Assembly: GCA_017415945.1 (NCBI GenBank)
Contig: JAFQDR010000068.1
Span: 1-23,452 of the forward strand
Direction of reading: 5' to 3'
DNA from: Oscillospiraceae bacterium
GTDB taxonomy: Bacteria; Bacillota_A; Clostridia; Oscillospirales; Oscillospiraceae
DNA length: 23,452 nucleotides
Shown: positions 16,098-23,262 of the stretch, piece after piece
Layout: each line of letters opens with the position of its first letter
Numbering within the stretch: the first letter of the stretch is position 1
Made by a program: the position numbers and the translations under genes
The notes under the pieces: generated by a model
Seen by the model: the letters and a program-made list of their open reading frames with translations, nothing else
Databases searched by the model: none
Told to the model about the DNA's origin: nothing

Positions 16098-16556
16098 TTA
16101 CATTGCGTTTTTGGACTTGAGAGGGTACTGACCTGCCTTGACGGTCTTCAGTACGAAGTGGGTGTGGGTGCCGCTGACACCTTCGATGCACTTGATCTCA
16201 CGATGCACGGATTCCAGCTCGTCGGAGGAGGTGCAGGTGATGTGCAGCAGGAAGTCGAAGTTGCCGGTGAAATAGTAGCAGTCGGCAATATTGGGGTGAT
16301 TGACGATGGCGCTGCAGAAGCTGTCGTAATACTTGGGGTGTTCCAGACTGACTTCCATAAACGCGGTGACATCGAAACCCAGCTTTTTGCTGTCTACTTT
16401 GACTTCATAGCCCTTGATGATGCCGTTGTCCTCCATCTGACGGATGCGGTTCATGACGCTGGACACGGACAGGTGCACTTCCTTGCTGATGTTGGAAGCG
16501 GTTTCGCGGGCATTGTGCTTGAGTATGTTCAAAATGGCGTAATCGATTTGATCCAT
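16098..16556 (-). CDS. Lrp/AsnC-family transcriptional regulator
   Basis: A 152-residue regulator of the leucine-responsive/AsnC family, the normal length. The N-terminal helix-turn-helix spans about residues 1-60 (MDQIDYAILNILKHNARETA, SNISKEVHLSVSSVMNRIRQ MEDNGIIKGY). The C-terminal RAM effector domain follows (FDVTAFMEVSLEH, ADCYYFTGNFDFLLHITCTS, and so on). The start at 16556 is fixed by GGAGG six bases upstream on the minus strand; the frame also extends to 16613, but those residues are not family-like. The promoter is at 16599-16627. It sits upstream of dat in the same direction and is divergent from carD. The ligand is probably an amino acid, by family. Confidence 0.93.
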   Translation of the reverse strand: MDQIDYAILNILKHNARETASNISKEVHLSVSSVMNRIRQMEDNGIIKGYEVKVDSKKLGFDVTAFMEVSLEHPKYYDSFCSAIVNHPNIADCYYFTGNFDFLLHITCTSSDELESVHREIKCIEGVSGTHTHFVLKTVKAGQYPLKSKNAM

Positions 16557-16598
16557 GGTGATCCTCCGTATGTGGGTGATGTTCGAATAAACACGCAC

Positions 16599-16627
16599 AT
16601 TGTAGCACGACACTCGGAAAATGTAAA
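16599..16627 (-). promoter_or_regulatory. Promoter of the lrp-type gene
   Basis: The -35 box is TTTACA (16622-16627) and the -10 box is TACAAT (16599-16604) on the minus strand, with a 17-bp spacer. Its spacer region resembles that of the divergent carD promoter. Confidence 0.7.
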
Positions 16628-16645
16628 GATTTTTGTAAAAGAAAG

Positions 16646-16783
16646 TTTTCGGAAAAATATTTTTCGAAAGGTAGAAAATATTTCAATTATGCACAATGTG
16701 TTAGCTTTCGGTACTATGAAACATGAATTAGAAAAGGAAAGGATATTTGATGAATATGCAATAAAATTTTGTGTGTTTGCATA
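16646..16783. promoter_or_regulatory. AT-rich divergent control region with palindromes
   Basis: The 313-bp lrp-carD gap holds no gene. It contains the perfect 14-bp palindrome GAAAAATATTTTTC (16652-16665), flanked by TTTCG and CGAAA, about 20 bases upstream of the lrp -35. It also contains an inverted pair TATGCA (16755-16760) and TGCATA (16778-16783) just upstream of the carD promoter, with another TATGCA at 16688. Lrp-family operators are often AT-rich palindromes, so autoregulation is plausible but inferred. Confidence 0.45.
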
Positions 16784-16791
16784 AAAAATAC

Positions 16792-16820
16792 TTACATTTT
16801 TCGGGAGTTTGTGATACAAT
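16792..16820 (+). promoter_or_regulatory. Promoter of the carD-type gene
   Basis: The -35 box is TTACAT (16792-16797) and the -10 box is TACAAT (16815-16820), with a 17-bp spacer. It leaves a leader of about 40 bases. Confidence 0.65.
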
Positions 16821-16869
16821 ACAGTTGTTGAGGTTTGTGTTTCGCGTTGGATAGGACAAGGTGAGAGAA

Positions 16870-17370
16870 ATGTATCAGGTTGGGGAAAAAATCATTTACG
16901 GTAGTAACGGCGTGTGTGTCATTGAGGGGATCAAAATGATCGAGGTGCCCCGCACGGGAGAAGAAAAGGCGTATTATGTGATCAAGCCCATGTTTCAGGA
17001 GTGCCGTATCTCTGCCCCTGTGGATACGAAAATGTTCATGCGCCCCATTATTTCCGCGGAGGAGGCCAATACCCTGTTGGAGAGTCTGCCCCTGATCGAT
17101 GCTCAACCCTATTTCAATACGGCCCTGCGCCAGCTGCAGGACTATTACGAAAAGCAGATCGCCACCCACGACTGCAGCGACCTTGCGGCTATGCTCATTG
17201 CCCTGTACCGCAAGCGGGAGCAGATGCTCAGCCAGAAGCGCAAGTTCGGCGCCATCGACGAGCGATACATGAAGCGTGCGGAGGAGCTGCTGTTCGGGGA
17301 GCTGTCCGTGGTTCTGGATATGACCAAGGCGGAGATCCGTCAGGCGGTCCATGACAAGCTGGGGAAATAA
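16870..17370 (+). CDS. CarD-family transcriptional regulator
   Basis: A 166-residue protein with the CarD/CdnL RNA-polymerase-interacting Tudor-like domain at the N-terminus (MYQVGEKIIYGSNGVCVIEG to APVDTKMFMRPIIS, about residues 1-65). A helical C-terminal domain follows, with the YRKREQMLSQKRKF and ERYMKRAEELLFGELSVVLD blocks typical of the family. Members bind RNA polymerase beta and stabilise open promoters. A GTG at 16861 is in frame, but ATG 16870 matches the usual MYxVG start and has AAGGTGAGAG just upstream. It is monocistronic, between divergent lrp and a downstream terminator-like hairpin. Confidence 0.92.
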   Translation: MYQVGEKIIYGSNGVCVIEGIKMIEVPRTGEEKAYYVIKPMFQECRISAPVDTKMFMRPIISAEEANTLLESLPLIDAQPYFNTALRQLQDYYEKQIATHDCSDLAAMLIALYRKREQMLSQKRKFGAIDERYMKRAEELLFGELSVVLDMTKAEIRQAVHDKLGK

Positions 17371-17391
17371 TCAAGTACATAGAAAATCACC

Positions 17392-17420
17392 ACCGCTGTT
17401 TGGAAACGAGCAGCGGTTTT
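17392..17420 (+). terminator. Probable terminator of the carD-type gene
   Basis: ACCGCTG (17392-17398) pairs with CAGCGGT (17411-17417), followed by TTTTCATTTT. The loop is 12 bases, so the terminator is of moderate strength. Confidence 0.65.
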
Positions 17421-17496
17421 CATTTTCCCCTTTGGGAAAATATCATTGGAATTGTGGAAAGGAATTTCCGCTTTTAAGCGGTGGTCCATTGTATAG

Positions 17497-17525
17497 AAAA
17501 GGCGTGCTGCTTAATGCAGCACGCC
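17497..17525 (-). terminator. Terminator of the pncB-niaR operon
   Basis: A perfect 10-bp stem GGCGTGCTGC (17501-17510) with 17516-17525 and a 5-base loop. On the minus strand it is followed by TTTTCT. It lies 8 bases past the niaR stop codon. Confidence 0.85.
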
Positions 17526-17533
17526 AAATGTTT

Positions 17534-18058
17534 TTATGTGTCGTTTTCCTGCTCCAACAGGAAGCCTACCTTTTTCAGAGCTTCCTTTGCCCGTTCGAAT
17601 GCCGCTTCGTCGGGACAGCGAAGGGTGTGGAGATGGATGCCCTCGGTGAGACTGGACAGTACCGCAGCCGCGCCGTTTTCCAGACGTTCCATGAACTGGC
17701 TCACATCGTAACGGGAGGCCAGCTGCAGTGCCCCTGTCAGCTGCCCGTAGATATGATGCTCTACCACCACATCCTCCACTACACAGCCATTGTCCACGAA
17801 AATGCACAGCTCCTGTTCTGTTTGACCGGGGGTATGCTGCACCGCCACGGTGCGCAGCAGGCCCAGTTCCTCCTTGGTCATTACATATCCGCGGGGGGTG
17901 GCGGTAATGTCCGCACCGGAGGCACGCAGCAGGGCGATATCACCGACGACCACCTGACGACTCACAGAGAACATACCCGCAAGGGAAGTTGCACTGACTG
18001 GGCCGCTGGATACGGAAAGGTGCTCTAAAATTTTCTTTCTTCGGGTGTCAGCATTCAT
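17534..18058 (-). CDS. niaR: NiaR-type niacin-responsive transcriptional repressor (HTH plus 3H domain)
   Basis: A 174-residue repressor of NAD biosynthesis and niacin uptake genes that uses niacin as co-repressor (family knowledge). An N-terminal HTH_11 domain lies at about residues 5-58 (TRRKKILEHLSVSSGPVSAT, SLAGMFSVSRQVVVGDIALL RASG). The C-terminal 3H domain shows its conserved histidines: H75 in AVQHTP, H101-H102 in VEHHIYGQL, and H142/H144 in GIHLHTL. The ribosome site AAAGGAGGGC overlaps the pncB stop, and the two genes are 13 bases apart, so they are translationally and transcriptionally linked. Linkage to the nicotinate salvage enzyme strongly supports the assignment. Confidence 0.9.
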   Translation of the reverse strand: MNADTRRKKILEHLSVSSGPVSATSLAGMFSVSRQVVVGDIALLRASGADITATPRGYVMTKEELGLLRTVAVQHTPGQTEQELCIFVDNGCVVEDVVVEHHIYGQLTGALQLASRYDVSQFMERLENGAAAVLSSLTEGIHLHTLRCPDEAAFERAKEALKKVGFLLEQENDT

Positions 18059-18071
18059 GCTTTGCCCTCCT

Positions 18072-19547
18072 TTAGCCGCGCTTTCTCTTTTCGTTCAGCA
18101 TACCGGTGCGCAGCTCCAGCAGCTTGTCGGACAGGTCCACATAGTAGGTATGGGGGTTTTCGAAACGCTTGACCTCGGGCCAGAGGGTCTTGACCTGTCT
18201 GGTGCAGTAGTCGCGAATGTCGTTAAGGGCAGGGGATTGATAGACCTGCTTGCCGCCTTCAAAAATGGGGACCAACAGCTCACGGGCTTCATAAGCACCT
18301 GCGGGAATGAGGAATTCCTTCCAAGTTGCATTGGGGTCACGGATGATCAGGTCTTCGTCTTCGATGTTGACCACTTCGTCCGCCAGAGCAATGTAGTCTG
18401 CACGAGCACGACCTGTGGCCTTTTCAAAGAAGCGGTAGACACGCTTATAGCCGGGGTTGGTGATCTTGGCGACATTTTCGCTGATCTTGATCTTGGGGTT
18501 CACGGTGCCGTCCTCGTTTTCCACACCGCACAGCTTGTATACGCCGCCGAAGACGGGTTCACTGCGGGCGGTAATGAGACGTTCGCCTACGCCGAACACG
18601 TCGATCTTTGCGCCCTGCAGCAGCAGGTCACGGATCAGGTGCTCGTCCAGAGAGTTGGAAACGGTGATCTTGCAGTCGGTCCAGCCTGCGTCGTCCAGCA
18701 TCTTGCGGGCTTTCTTGGAGAAGTAGGCAATGTCGCCGCTGTCCAGACGGATGCCGCACTGGGTGATGCCCATGGGCTTGAGTACCTCGTTGAATACACG
18801 GATGGCATTGGGCACACCGGACTTCAGAGTGTCATAGGTATCCACCAGCAGGGTAGCGTTGGTGGGGTAGGTCTCACAGTAGGTCTTGAAGGCTTCATAT
18901 TCGCTGTCGAACATCTGTACCCATGCGTGTGCCATGGTGCCCCCTGCGGGGATGCCGAACAGAGGATCGGCGATGGTGCAGGCGGTACCTGCGCAGCCAC
19001 CGATGTAAGCGGCACGTGCACCCAGGATGGCAGCATCGGGGCCCTGTGCGCGGCGGGAGCCGAACTCCAGCACGGTTCTGCCGTTTGCGGCGCGGCAGAT
19101 GCGCTTTGCCTGGGTGGCGATAAGGCTCTGGTGATTGAAGGTCAGCAGCAGGAAGGTCTCCAGCAGCTGCGCCTCGATGGCGGGTGCACGGACTACCAGC
19201 ACGGGCTCGTTGGGGAAGATGGGTGTGCCCTCGGGAATTGCCCAGATATCACCGGTGAACTTAAAGTTAGCCAGATACTGCAGGAAATCCTCGGAGAACA
19301 GGTTTCTGCCACGCAGATATGCGATATCTTCCACGGTGAAGTGGAGGTCGTTTACGTAATCAATGATCTGCTCCAGACCTGCCATAATGGCAAAACCGCC
19401 GTTGTCGGGCACTTTGCGGAAGAACATATCGAAATAGGTGATTTTGTCCTTCATGGGAGAATGGAAATAGCCGTTTGCCATGGTCAGCTCGTAAAAGTCA
19501 CAGAGCATGGTCATGTTCAGTTTTTCTTTGGAATAGTTCAGACTCAT
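18072..19547 (-). CDS. pncB: Nicotinate phosphoribosyltransferase
   Basis: Cytoplasmic enzyme of 491 residues that makes nicotinate mononucleotide from nicotinate and PRPP with ATP, the entry step of NAD salvage (Preiss-Handler). Evidence: the N-terminal MTMLCDFYELTMANGYFHS, EFGSRRAQGPDAA around residue 161, GTMAHAWVQMF with H207 at the position of the phosphorylated histidine, GIRLDSGDIAYFSKKAR, and FGVGERLITARSEP. The length is normal. The start at 19547 has AAAGGGGA 7 bases upstream. It is the first gene of the pncB-niaR operon, with a sigma-A promoter at 19590-19618 and a candidate repressor site just upstream. No truncation was seen. Confidence 0.96.
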   Translation of the reverse strand: MSLNYSKEKLNMTMLCDFYELTMANGYFHSPMKDKITYFDMFFRKVPDNGGFAIMAGLEQIIDYVNDLHFTVEDIAYLRGRNLFSEDFLQYLANFKFTGDIWAIPEGTPIFPNEPVLVVRAPAIEAQLLETFLLLTFNHQSLIATQAKRICRAANGRTVLEFGSRRAQGPDAAILGARAAYIGGCAGTACTIADPLFGIPAGGTMAHAWVQMFDSEYEAFKTYCETYPTNATLLVDTYDTLKSGVPNAIRVFNEVLKPMGITQCGIRLDSGDIAYFSKKARKMLDDAGWTDCKITVSNSLDEHLIRDLLLQGAKIDVFGVGERLITARSEPVFGGVYKLCGVENEDGTVNPKIKISENVAKITNPGYKRVYRFFEKATGRARADYIALADEVVNIEDEDLIIRDPNATWKEFLIPAGAYEARELLVPIFEGGKQVYQSPALNDIRDYCTRQVKTLWPEVKRFENPHTYYVDLSDKLLELRTGMLNEKRKRG

Positions 19548-19589
19548 TGTTGGGTCCCCTTTCAGGAAATGAATTTGATTCTAAAGGTC

Positions 19590-19618
19590 ATCTTAACACG
19601 TTTTTTTACGGTGTTCAA
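19590..19618 (-). promoter_or_regulatory. Promoter of pncB-niaR
   Basis: The -35 box is TTGAAC (19613-19618) and the -10 box is TAAGAT (19590-19595) on the minus strand, with a 17-bp spacer. The leader is about 35 bases. Confidence 0.65.
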
Positions 19619-19648
19619 TGGGTTTTCGTGATTTTCGTCGTTATTATC

Positions 19649-19677
19649 TTGACAGGTGTAAATTCACTGTCTTGACA
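19649..19677. promoter_or_regulatory. Candidate NiaR operator
   Basis: GACAG-N11-CTGTC (19651-19671) is an inverted repeat with perfect 5-bp arms over 21 bp. TTGACA also occurs twice as a direct repeat, at 19649 and 19672. The site lies about 30 bases upstream of the pncB -35. NiaR sites are described as ~22-bp palindromes (from memory). It could also act on the divergent transporter gene. Binding is inferred. Confidence 0.45.
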
Positions 19678-19732
19678 TAGGGAAAACCGTTGTTATTGCA
19701 CAAAAATATCGGAAGTTTTATGTAGGTTTAGA

Positions 19733-19761
19733 TTGCGATTTTTCTGAAAATGTGTTAGGAT
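19733..19761 (+). promoter_or_regulatory. Candidate promoter of the AGCS-amidohydrolase operon
   Basis: The -35 box is TTGCGA (19733-19738) and the -10 box is TAGGAT (19756-19761), with a 17-bp spacer. If used, it gives an unusually long leader of about 200 bases. Confidence 0.5.
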
Positions 19762-19767
19762 AACATG

Positions 19768-19965
19768 ATGGTATATCAGTTGAGCAAATGCTGCGGAGCG
19801 TTTTTGTGCAGAACTGCTTAATTTGCGGGAAACCGGTGACTTTCATTGTCAATTCATTGACGAAGAAGGAAATCTGTGATACGCTATGTCTGTTGGATAA
19901 AGACACTGACCGTGCTTGCCCTGTGTATCGTCGAATGAGAAAATAAAAGAAAAGAGGATTCACAA
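19768..19965 (+). ncRNA. Structured 5' leader (possible riboswitch or attenuator)
   Basis: Three successive folds lie before the transporter gene. A: GCAAAT/ATTTGC around an inner CTGC/GCAG (about 19784-19826). B: 19840-19852 with 19857-19869, 12 of 13 positions paired including two G-T pairs, loop TTCA. C: GATAC/GTATC enclosing TGTCT/AGACA (about 19878-19932). After C come an A-rich stretch and AGAGGA before the GTG start. I recognise no established riboswitch class. GGGAA, GGTGA, CTGTGA and CACTG appear in the order seen in cobalamin riboswitches, but the rest of that consensus is missing. Confidence 0.35.
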
Positions 19966-21276
19966 GTGAGCATTCTTGAAAAAGTTGAACACGTGATCGG
20001 TGCCATTTCCGGTACTGTCTGGCCTATTTTCCTGCCTCTGGTAATGATCGTGGGCCTGTTTCTGATCATCCGCACCTTCACCGTTATCCAGCCTCAGACC
20101 AGTAAGCCCTCCAAGGTGGACGCTGCCCACATCGTTGGCCCCGCAGTTATTTCTCTGGGCGCAATGATCGGCACCGGTGCCATCATCGGCGTTCTGGGCT
20201 CCTGCTCCAAGCTTGTTGGCGCAGGTCAGGTACAGCTGGAAGCTCTGGCAATCTGGGCGCTGATCGGCTCTCTGATCATGGTTCCCGTTTCCTATGCGGA
20301 AACTCTGATTGCAAAGGTCATGCAGAAGACTCCCAAGGAATACATCGGTATGCTGCTGAGCCCCAAGCTGGCTATGGTATACGCTGTGGGCTTCTGCGCA
20401 CTGCACATCTTCGGCTTCGGCGGCTTCCAGTTCAGCGGTATTGACTCCGTTGTTACCATCATCACCGGGGAATACCTGCACATCTCCCTGTCCGAAGTAC
20501 AGCGCTGGCTGTTCATCGTTCTGCCTCTGGTAGCAGCGGTCAGCCTGGTTGTTCTGTCCAGAAAGCACCACGTTTTCATCAGCGCGATGACCTACATGAT
20601 CTCCATTGCCGTTGGTGCATACATCGTATTCTTCATCATCTTCTTTATTAAGACCATCGACTATGTGCCCACCTACCTGAAGGGTATGATCGAAGGCCTC
20701 ACCAACCCCGTAAACGCAGGTCTGGGTATGCCCATGGGCTTCATTCTGGGCATTCAGCGTGTGCTGCAGTCCTCCGAAACCGGCTTGGGTACTCTGGGTA
20801 TGTCCGCTCGTGAAGCTGACTCCGAGCCCCGCGAAGCTGCTATCGTTTCTCTGCTTCCCACCTGCCTGACCATCGTGGTCTCCATTCTGGTCACCACCTA
20901 CATCGCTTCCTACGGCGAGACCCACGGCATCATTGCTTTCCCCGCAGAAGGCATCGAACGTCTGAAGGGCTACTTCTTCACCGCTCAGGAAATCGCAGGT
21001 GCTTTCGGTCTGATCGTTCTGTGCATTTTCTCCCTGCTGTCCGGTCTGTCCGTTCTGCTCAGCTCCTACTACTTCCTGTCCACCCTGTTTAACGGCAAGG
21101 AAAACACCAACATCGTTATCTACATCATTGCGATCTTCTCCGCAGGCACTCTGGCTGTCTTCGGCTTCAACATCGTGTTCGACGTAGTTGACCTGCTGCT
21201 GTTCGTGGTCTGCGCCATCAACATGGCTGCTCTGACCATCTTCGCAGTCAACAAGTGGAAGGAATATAAGCTCTAA
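19966..21276 (+). CDS. AGCS-like (sodium:alanine/glycine symporter family) transporter
   Basis: Integral membrane protein of 436 residues with about 10-11 hydrophobic helices. It resembles a divergent AGCS carrier: ISLGAMIGTGAIIGVLG followed by EALAIWALIGSLIMVPVSYA and E parallels the GTGNIAG...AE block. QSSETGLGTLGMSAREADSE followed by PREAAIVSLLP parallels the SNEAGxG block. GTG 19966 is the start, with AGAGGA 7 bases upstream. It is followed after 289 bases by a same-strand amidohydrolase, and that gap holds the family A repeat. Codon choice (GAA, GTT, GCT, TCC) differs from neighbouring genes and suggests high expression. The substrate is unknown; an amino acid or an N-substituted derivative is plausible. 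Confidence 0.8.
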   Translation: MSILEKVEHVIGAISGTVWPIFLPLVMIVGLFLIIRTFTVIQPQTSKPSKVDAAHIVGPAVISLGAMIGTGAIIGVLGSCSKLVGAGQVQLEALAIWALIGSLIMVPVSYAETLIAKVMQKTPKEYIGMLLSPKLAMVYAVGFCALHIFGFGGFQFSGIDSVVTIITGEYLHISLSEVQRWLFIVLPLVAAVSLVVLSRKHHVFISAMTYMISIAVGAYIVFFIIFFIKTIDYVPTYLKGMIEGLTNPVNAGLGMPMGFILGIQRVLQSSETGLGTLGMSAREADSEPREAAIVSLLPTCLTIVVSILVTTYIASYGETHGIIAFPAEGIERLKGYFFTAQEIAGAFGLIVLCIFSLLSGLSVLLSSYYFLSTLFNGKENTNIVIYIIAIFSAGTLAVFGFNIVFDVVDLLLFVVCAINMAALTIFAVNKWKEYKL

Positions 21277-21280
21277 GCAT

Positions 21281-21500
21281 CAATCAAAATCCTCGTTTCG
21301 AGCATTTTGATTGAGACCCCCCGCTGACGCGATGGGTAAGCTGCTCTCCTGCGCGCATAATTTGCCTGCCTTTGGCAGCCGAATTCCACACTTGCAGAGC
21401 AATTTGAATTTTTCGCTTCGCACAGGTCGGCGCGAAAAATGTATTTGAATTGATTTCGTCCGTGGGGACGAAACTCTGCGAGGCTTTTGCGAGCAAATCC
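21281..21500 (+). repeat. Family A structured repeat, copy 2
   Basis: Same order of stems as copy 1. P1 is AATCAAAAT/ATTTTGATT (21282-21290, 21304-21312), enclosing CTCG/CGAG. P2 is TGCTCT/AGAGCA (21342-21347, 21396-21401). P3 is CTGCC/GGCAG (21366-21378), between AATT segments. P4 is ATTTTTCGC/GCGAAAAAT (21408-21416, 21432-21440). P5 is TTTCGTCC/GGACGAAA (21454-21473). P1, P2 and P3 sequences differ from copy 1 yet still pair. It begins about 4 bases after the transporter stop and lies between two same-strand genes, so it is probably transcribed. Confidence 0.8.
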
Positions 21501-21565
21501 TGTACATATTTCTGTATCGAGGATGCAGATTCGTATAAACACACATTATTCAAGGAGGAACACTC

Positions 21566-23200
21566 ATGGCAAAAATTATTCTGTTCAATGCTGACGTTGT
21601 TACCATGGACGAGTCTCTGCCTTCCGCACAGGCTGTTCTGGTGGAGGACGGCAAGATCGTTAAGGTCGGCACCAACGAAGAAATTCTGGCACTCAAGGAC
21701 GCTGATACTCTGGTACGCGATCTGGAAGGCAAGAGCCTGCTGCCCGGCTTCATCGATCCCCACTCCCACTTTACCGCAGTTGCATACGCTCTGCTGATGG
21801 TAAACGCTAAGCCCTCTCCCTCCGGCCGCTGCGACACCAAGGAAGCTCTGCTGGAAGAATTCAAGAAGAACTACGAAGAAAACATGGACGCATGGGCAAA
21901 GGGCGAATGGCTGATGGCTATGGGTTATGACCCCTCCGTATTCCCCGACAAGCAGCACATCACCCGTCACGATCTGGACACCATCTCCACCGAAGTTCCC
22001 ATCTCCTGCATCCACGCTTCCGGTCATATGTCCGTTCTGAACACCAAGGCTCTGCAGATGCTGGGCTACTGGGGCGACTTCGAAGTTCCCGAAGGCGGCA
22101 CCGTAGAAATGCTGCCCGACGGCACTCCTCACGGTCTGGTTACCGAGCTGGCATACATGGACCCCGCTGTTCAGGCAAAGACCGTTCCCCCCAGCTTTGA
22201 ACGCGTTCTGGGCGCACTGGGCAAGGCTGCTAACCTGTACGCTTCCTACGGTCTGACCTCCGCACAGGACGGCCGTGTTACCAATGGCGAACTGCAGCTG
22301 CTGAACTACGGCGGCCAGATGGGCTTCATCAACATCGACGTTGTTGGTCTGGCTGACCCCGGCATTGCAGAAGAAGTTCTGGTCAAGGGCCAGAAGGTTG
22401 GTCCCTACTCCAACCACACCCGTATCGGCGGCTACAAGCTGTTCCTGGACGGCTCTCCTCAGGGCAAGACCGCATGGCTGTCCAAGCCCTACTACGAAGT
22501 TCCCGAAGGCTACGATGCTGACTACTGCGGCTTCCAGATCTTCCCCGATGAAGAAGTCGTTCGTCACTGCAAGATCTGTCTGGAAAATGACTGGCAGCTG
22601 AACGTACACTGCAACGGCGACGCTGCTTGCGAACAGCTGATCCGCTGCTACACCCAGGCAATCGAAGAAACCGGCCTGAAGAAGGACCTGCGTCCCGTTA
22701 TGGTACACTGCCAGACCGTTCGCGACGACCAGCTGGATCGTATGGCTGAAATCGGCATGGTTGCTTCCTTCTTCCTGGATCACATCCACTTCTGGGGCGA
22801 CTACCACTACACCTCCGTTCTGGGCCATGACCGCGGCATGCACATTTCTCCCATCCGCGCAGCTATGGAACGCGGCATCAACTACACCATGCATCAGGAC
22901 TCTCCCGTTGTTAACCCCAACGCTCTGTTCGCAGTGCACAATGCTGTTAACCGTAAGACTCCCGCAGGCCGCGTACTGGGCGAAGACCAGAAGCTGACCG
23001 CTTACGAAGCTCTGAAGGCTGTTACCATCAACGGCGCATACCAGATCTTCGAAGAAGATTCCAAGGGCTCCATCACCGCAGGCAAGCTGGCTGACTTGGT
23101 TATCCTGGACTCCAACCCCCTGAAGGTAGACGGCGACAAGATCAAGGATATCGTTGTTCTGGAAACCATCAAGGAAGGCAAGACCATTTACACCGCATAA
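21566..23200 (+). CDS. YtcJ-like metal-dependent amidohydrolase (Amidohydro_3)
   Basis: Cytoplasmic hydrolase of 544 residues in the YtcJ/N-substituted formamide deformylase-like group. The metal-site pattern is present: PGFIDPHSHF with H66 and H68, the GYKLFLDGSPQGKTAWLSKP block typical of YtcJ, NVHCNGDAA with H348, VMVHCQTV, and MHQDSPVVNP with D445. The C-terminal KGSITAGKLADLVILDSNPL returns to the beta-sandwich. A very strong AAGGAGG (21552-21558) precedes ATG by 7 bases. It is paired with an AGCS-like transporter and shares its expression-type codon bias, so the two probably import and hydrolyse the same compound. The substrate is not inferable. A terminator follows at 23223-23250. Confidence 0.9.
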   Translation: MAKIILFNADVVTMDESLPSAQAVLVEDGKIVKVGTNEEILALKDADTLVRDLEGKSLLPGFIDPHSHFTAVAYALLMVNAKPSPSGRCDTKEALLEEFKKNYEENMDAWAKGEWLMAMGYDPSVFPDKQHITRHDLDTISTEVPISCIHASGHMSVLNTKALQMLGYWGDFEVPEGGTVEMLPDGTPHGLVTELAYMDPAVQAKTVPPSFERVLGALGKAANLYASYGLTSAQDGRVTNGELQLLNYGGQMGFINIDVVGLADPGIAEEVLVKGQKVGPYSNHTRIGGYKLFLDGSPQGKTAWLSKPYYEVPEGYDADYCGFQIFPDEEVVRHCKICLENDWQLNVHCNGDAACEQLIRCYTQAIEETGLKKDLRPVMVHCQTVRDDQLDRMAEIGMVASFFLDHIHFWGDYHYTSVLGHDRGMHISPIRAAMERGINYTMHQDSPVVNPNALFAVHNAVNRKTPAGRVLGEDQKLTAYEALKAVTINGAYQIFEEDSKGSITAGKLADLVILDSNPLKVDGDKIKDIVVLETIKEGKTIYTA

Positions 23201-23222
23201 GTTTACAAGCTTATATAACAAG

Positions 23223-23250
23223 AGGCTGCTCCGTAAGGAGCAGCCTTTTC
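23223..23250 (+). terminator. Terminator of the AGCS-amidohydrolase operon
   Basis: A perfect 10-bp stem AGGCTGCTCC (23223-23232) with 23237-23246, loop GTAA, followed by TTTTC. Confidence 0.92.
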
Positions 23251-23262
23251 CGCAGCTTGACA

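Noticed and set aside
18045..19631. 528-residue plus-strand open frame opposite pncB
   Set aside because: It is antisense to a well-supported pncB and has no domain or ribosome site.
19649..19690. Treating the two TTGACA hexamers as -35 boxes for a plus-strand promoter
   Set aside because: No acceptable -10 lies 16-18 bases downstream of either. An inverted-repeat operator explains them better.
19768..19965. Calling the transporter leader a cobalamin riboswitch
   Set aside because: Only scattered short matches are present. The CGGTG-AAAATCCG stem, the CCCCCGC segment and the final CAGGA-ACCTGCC box are absent.
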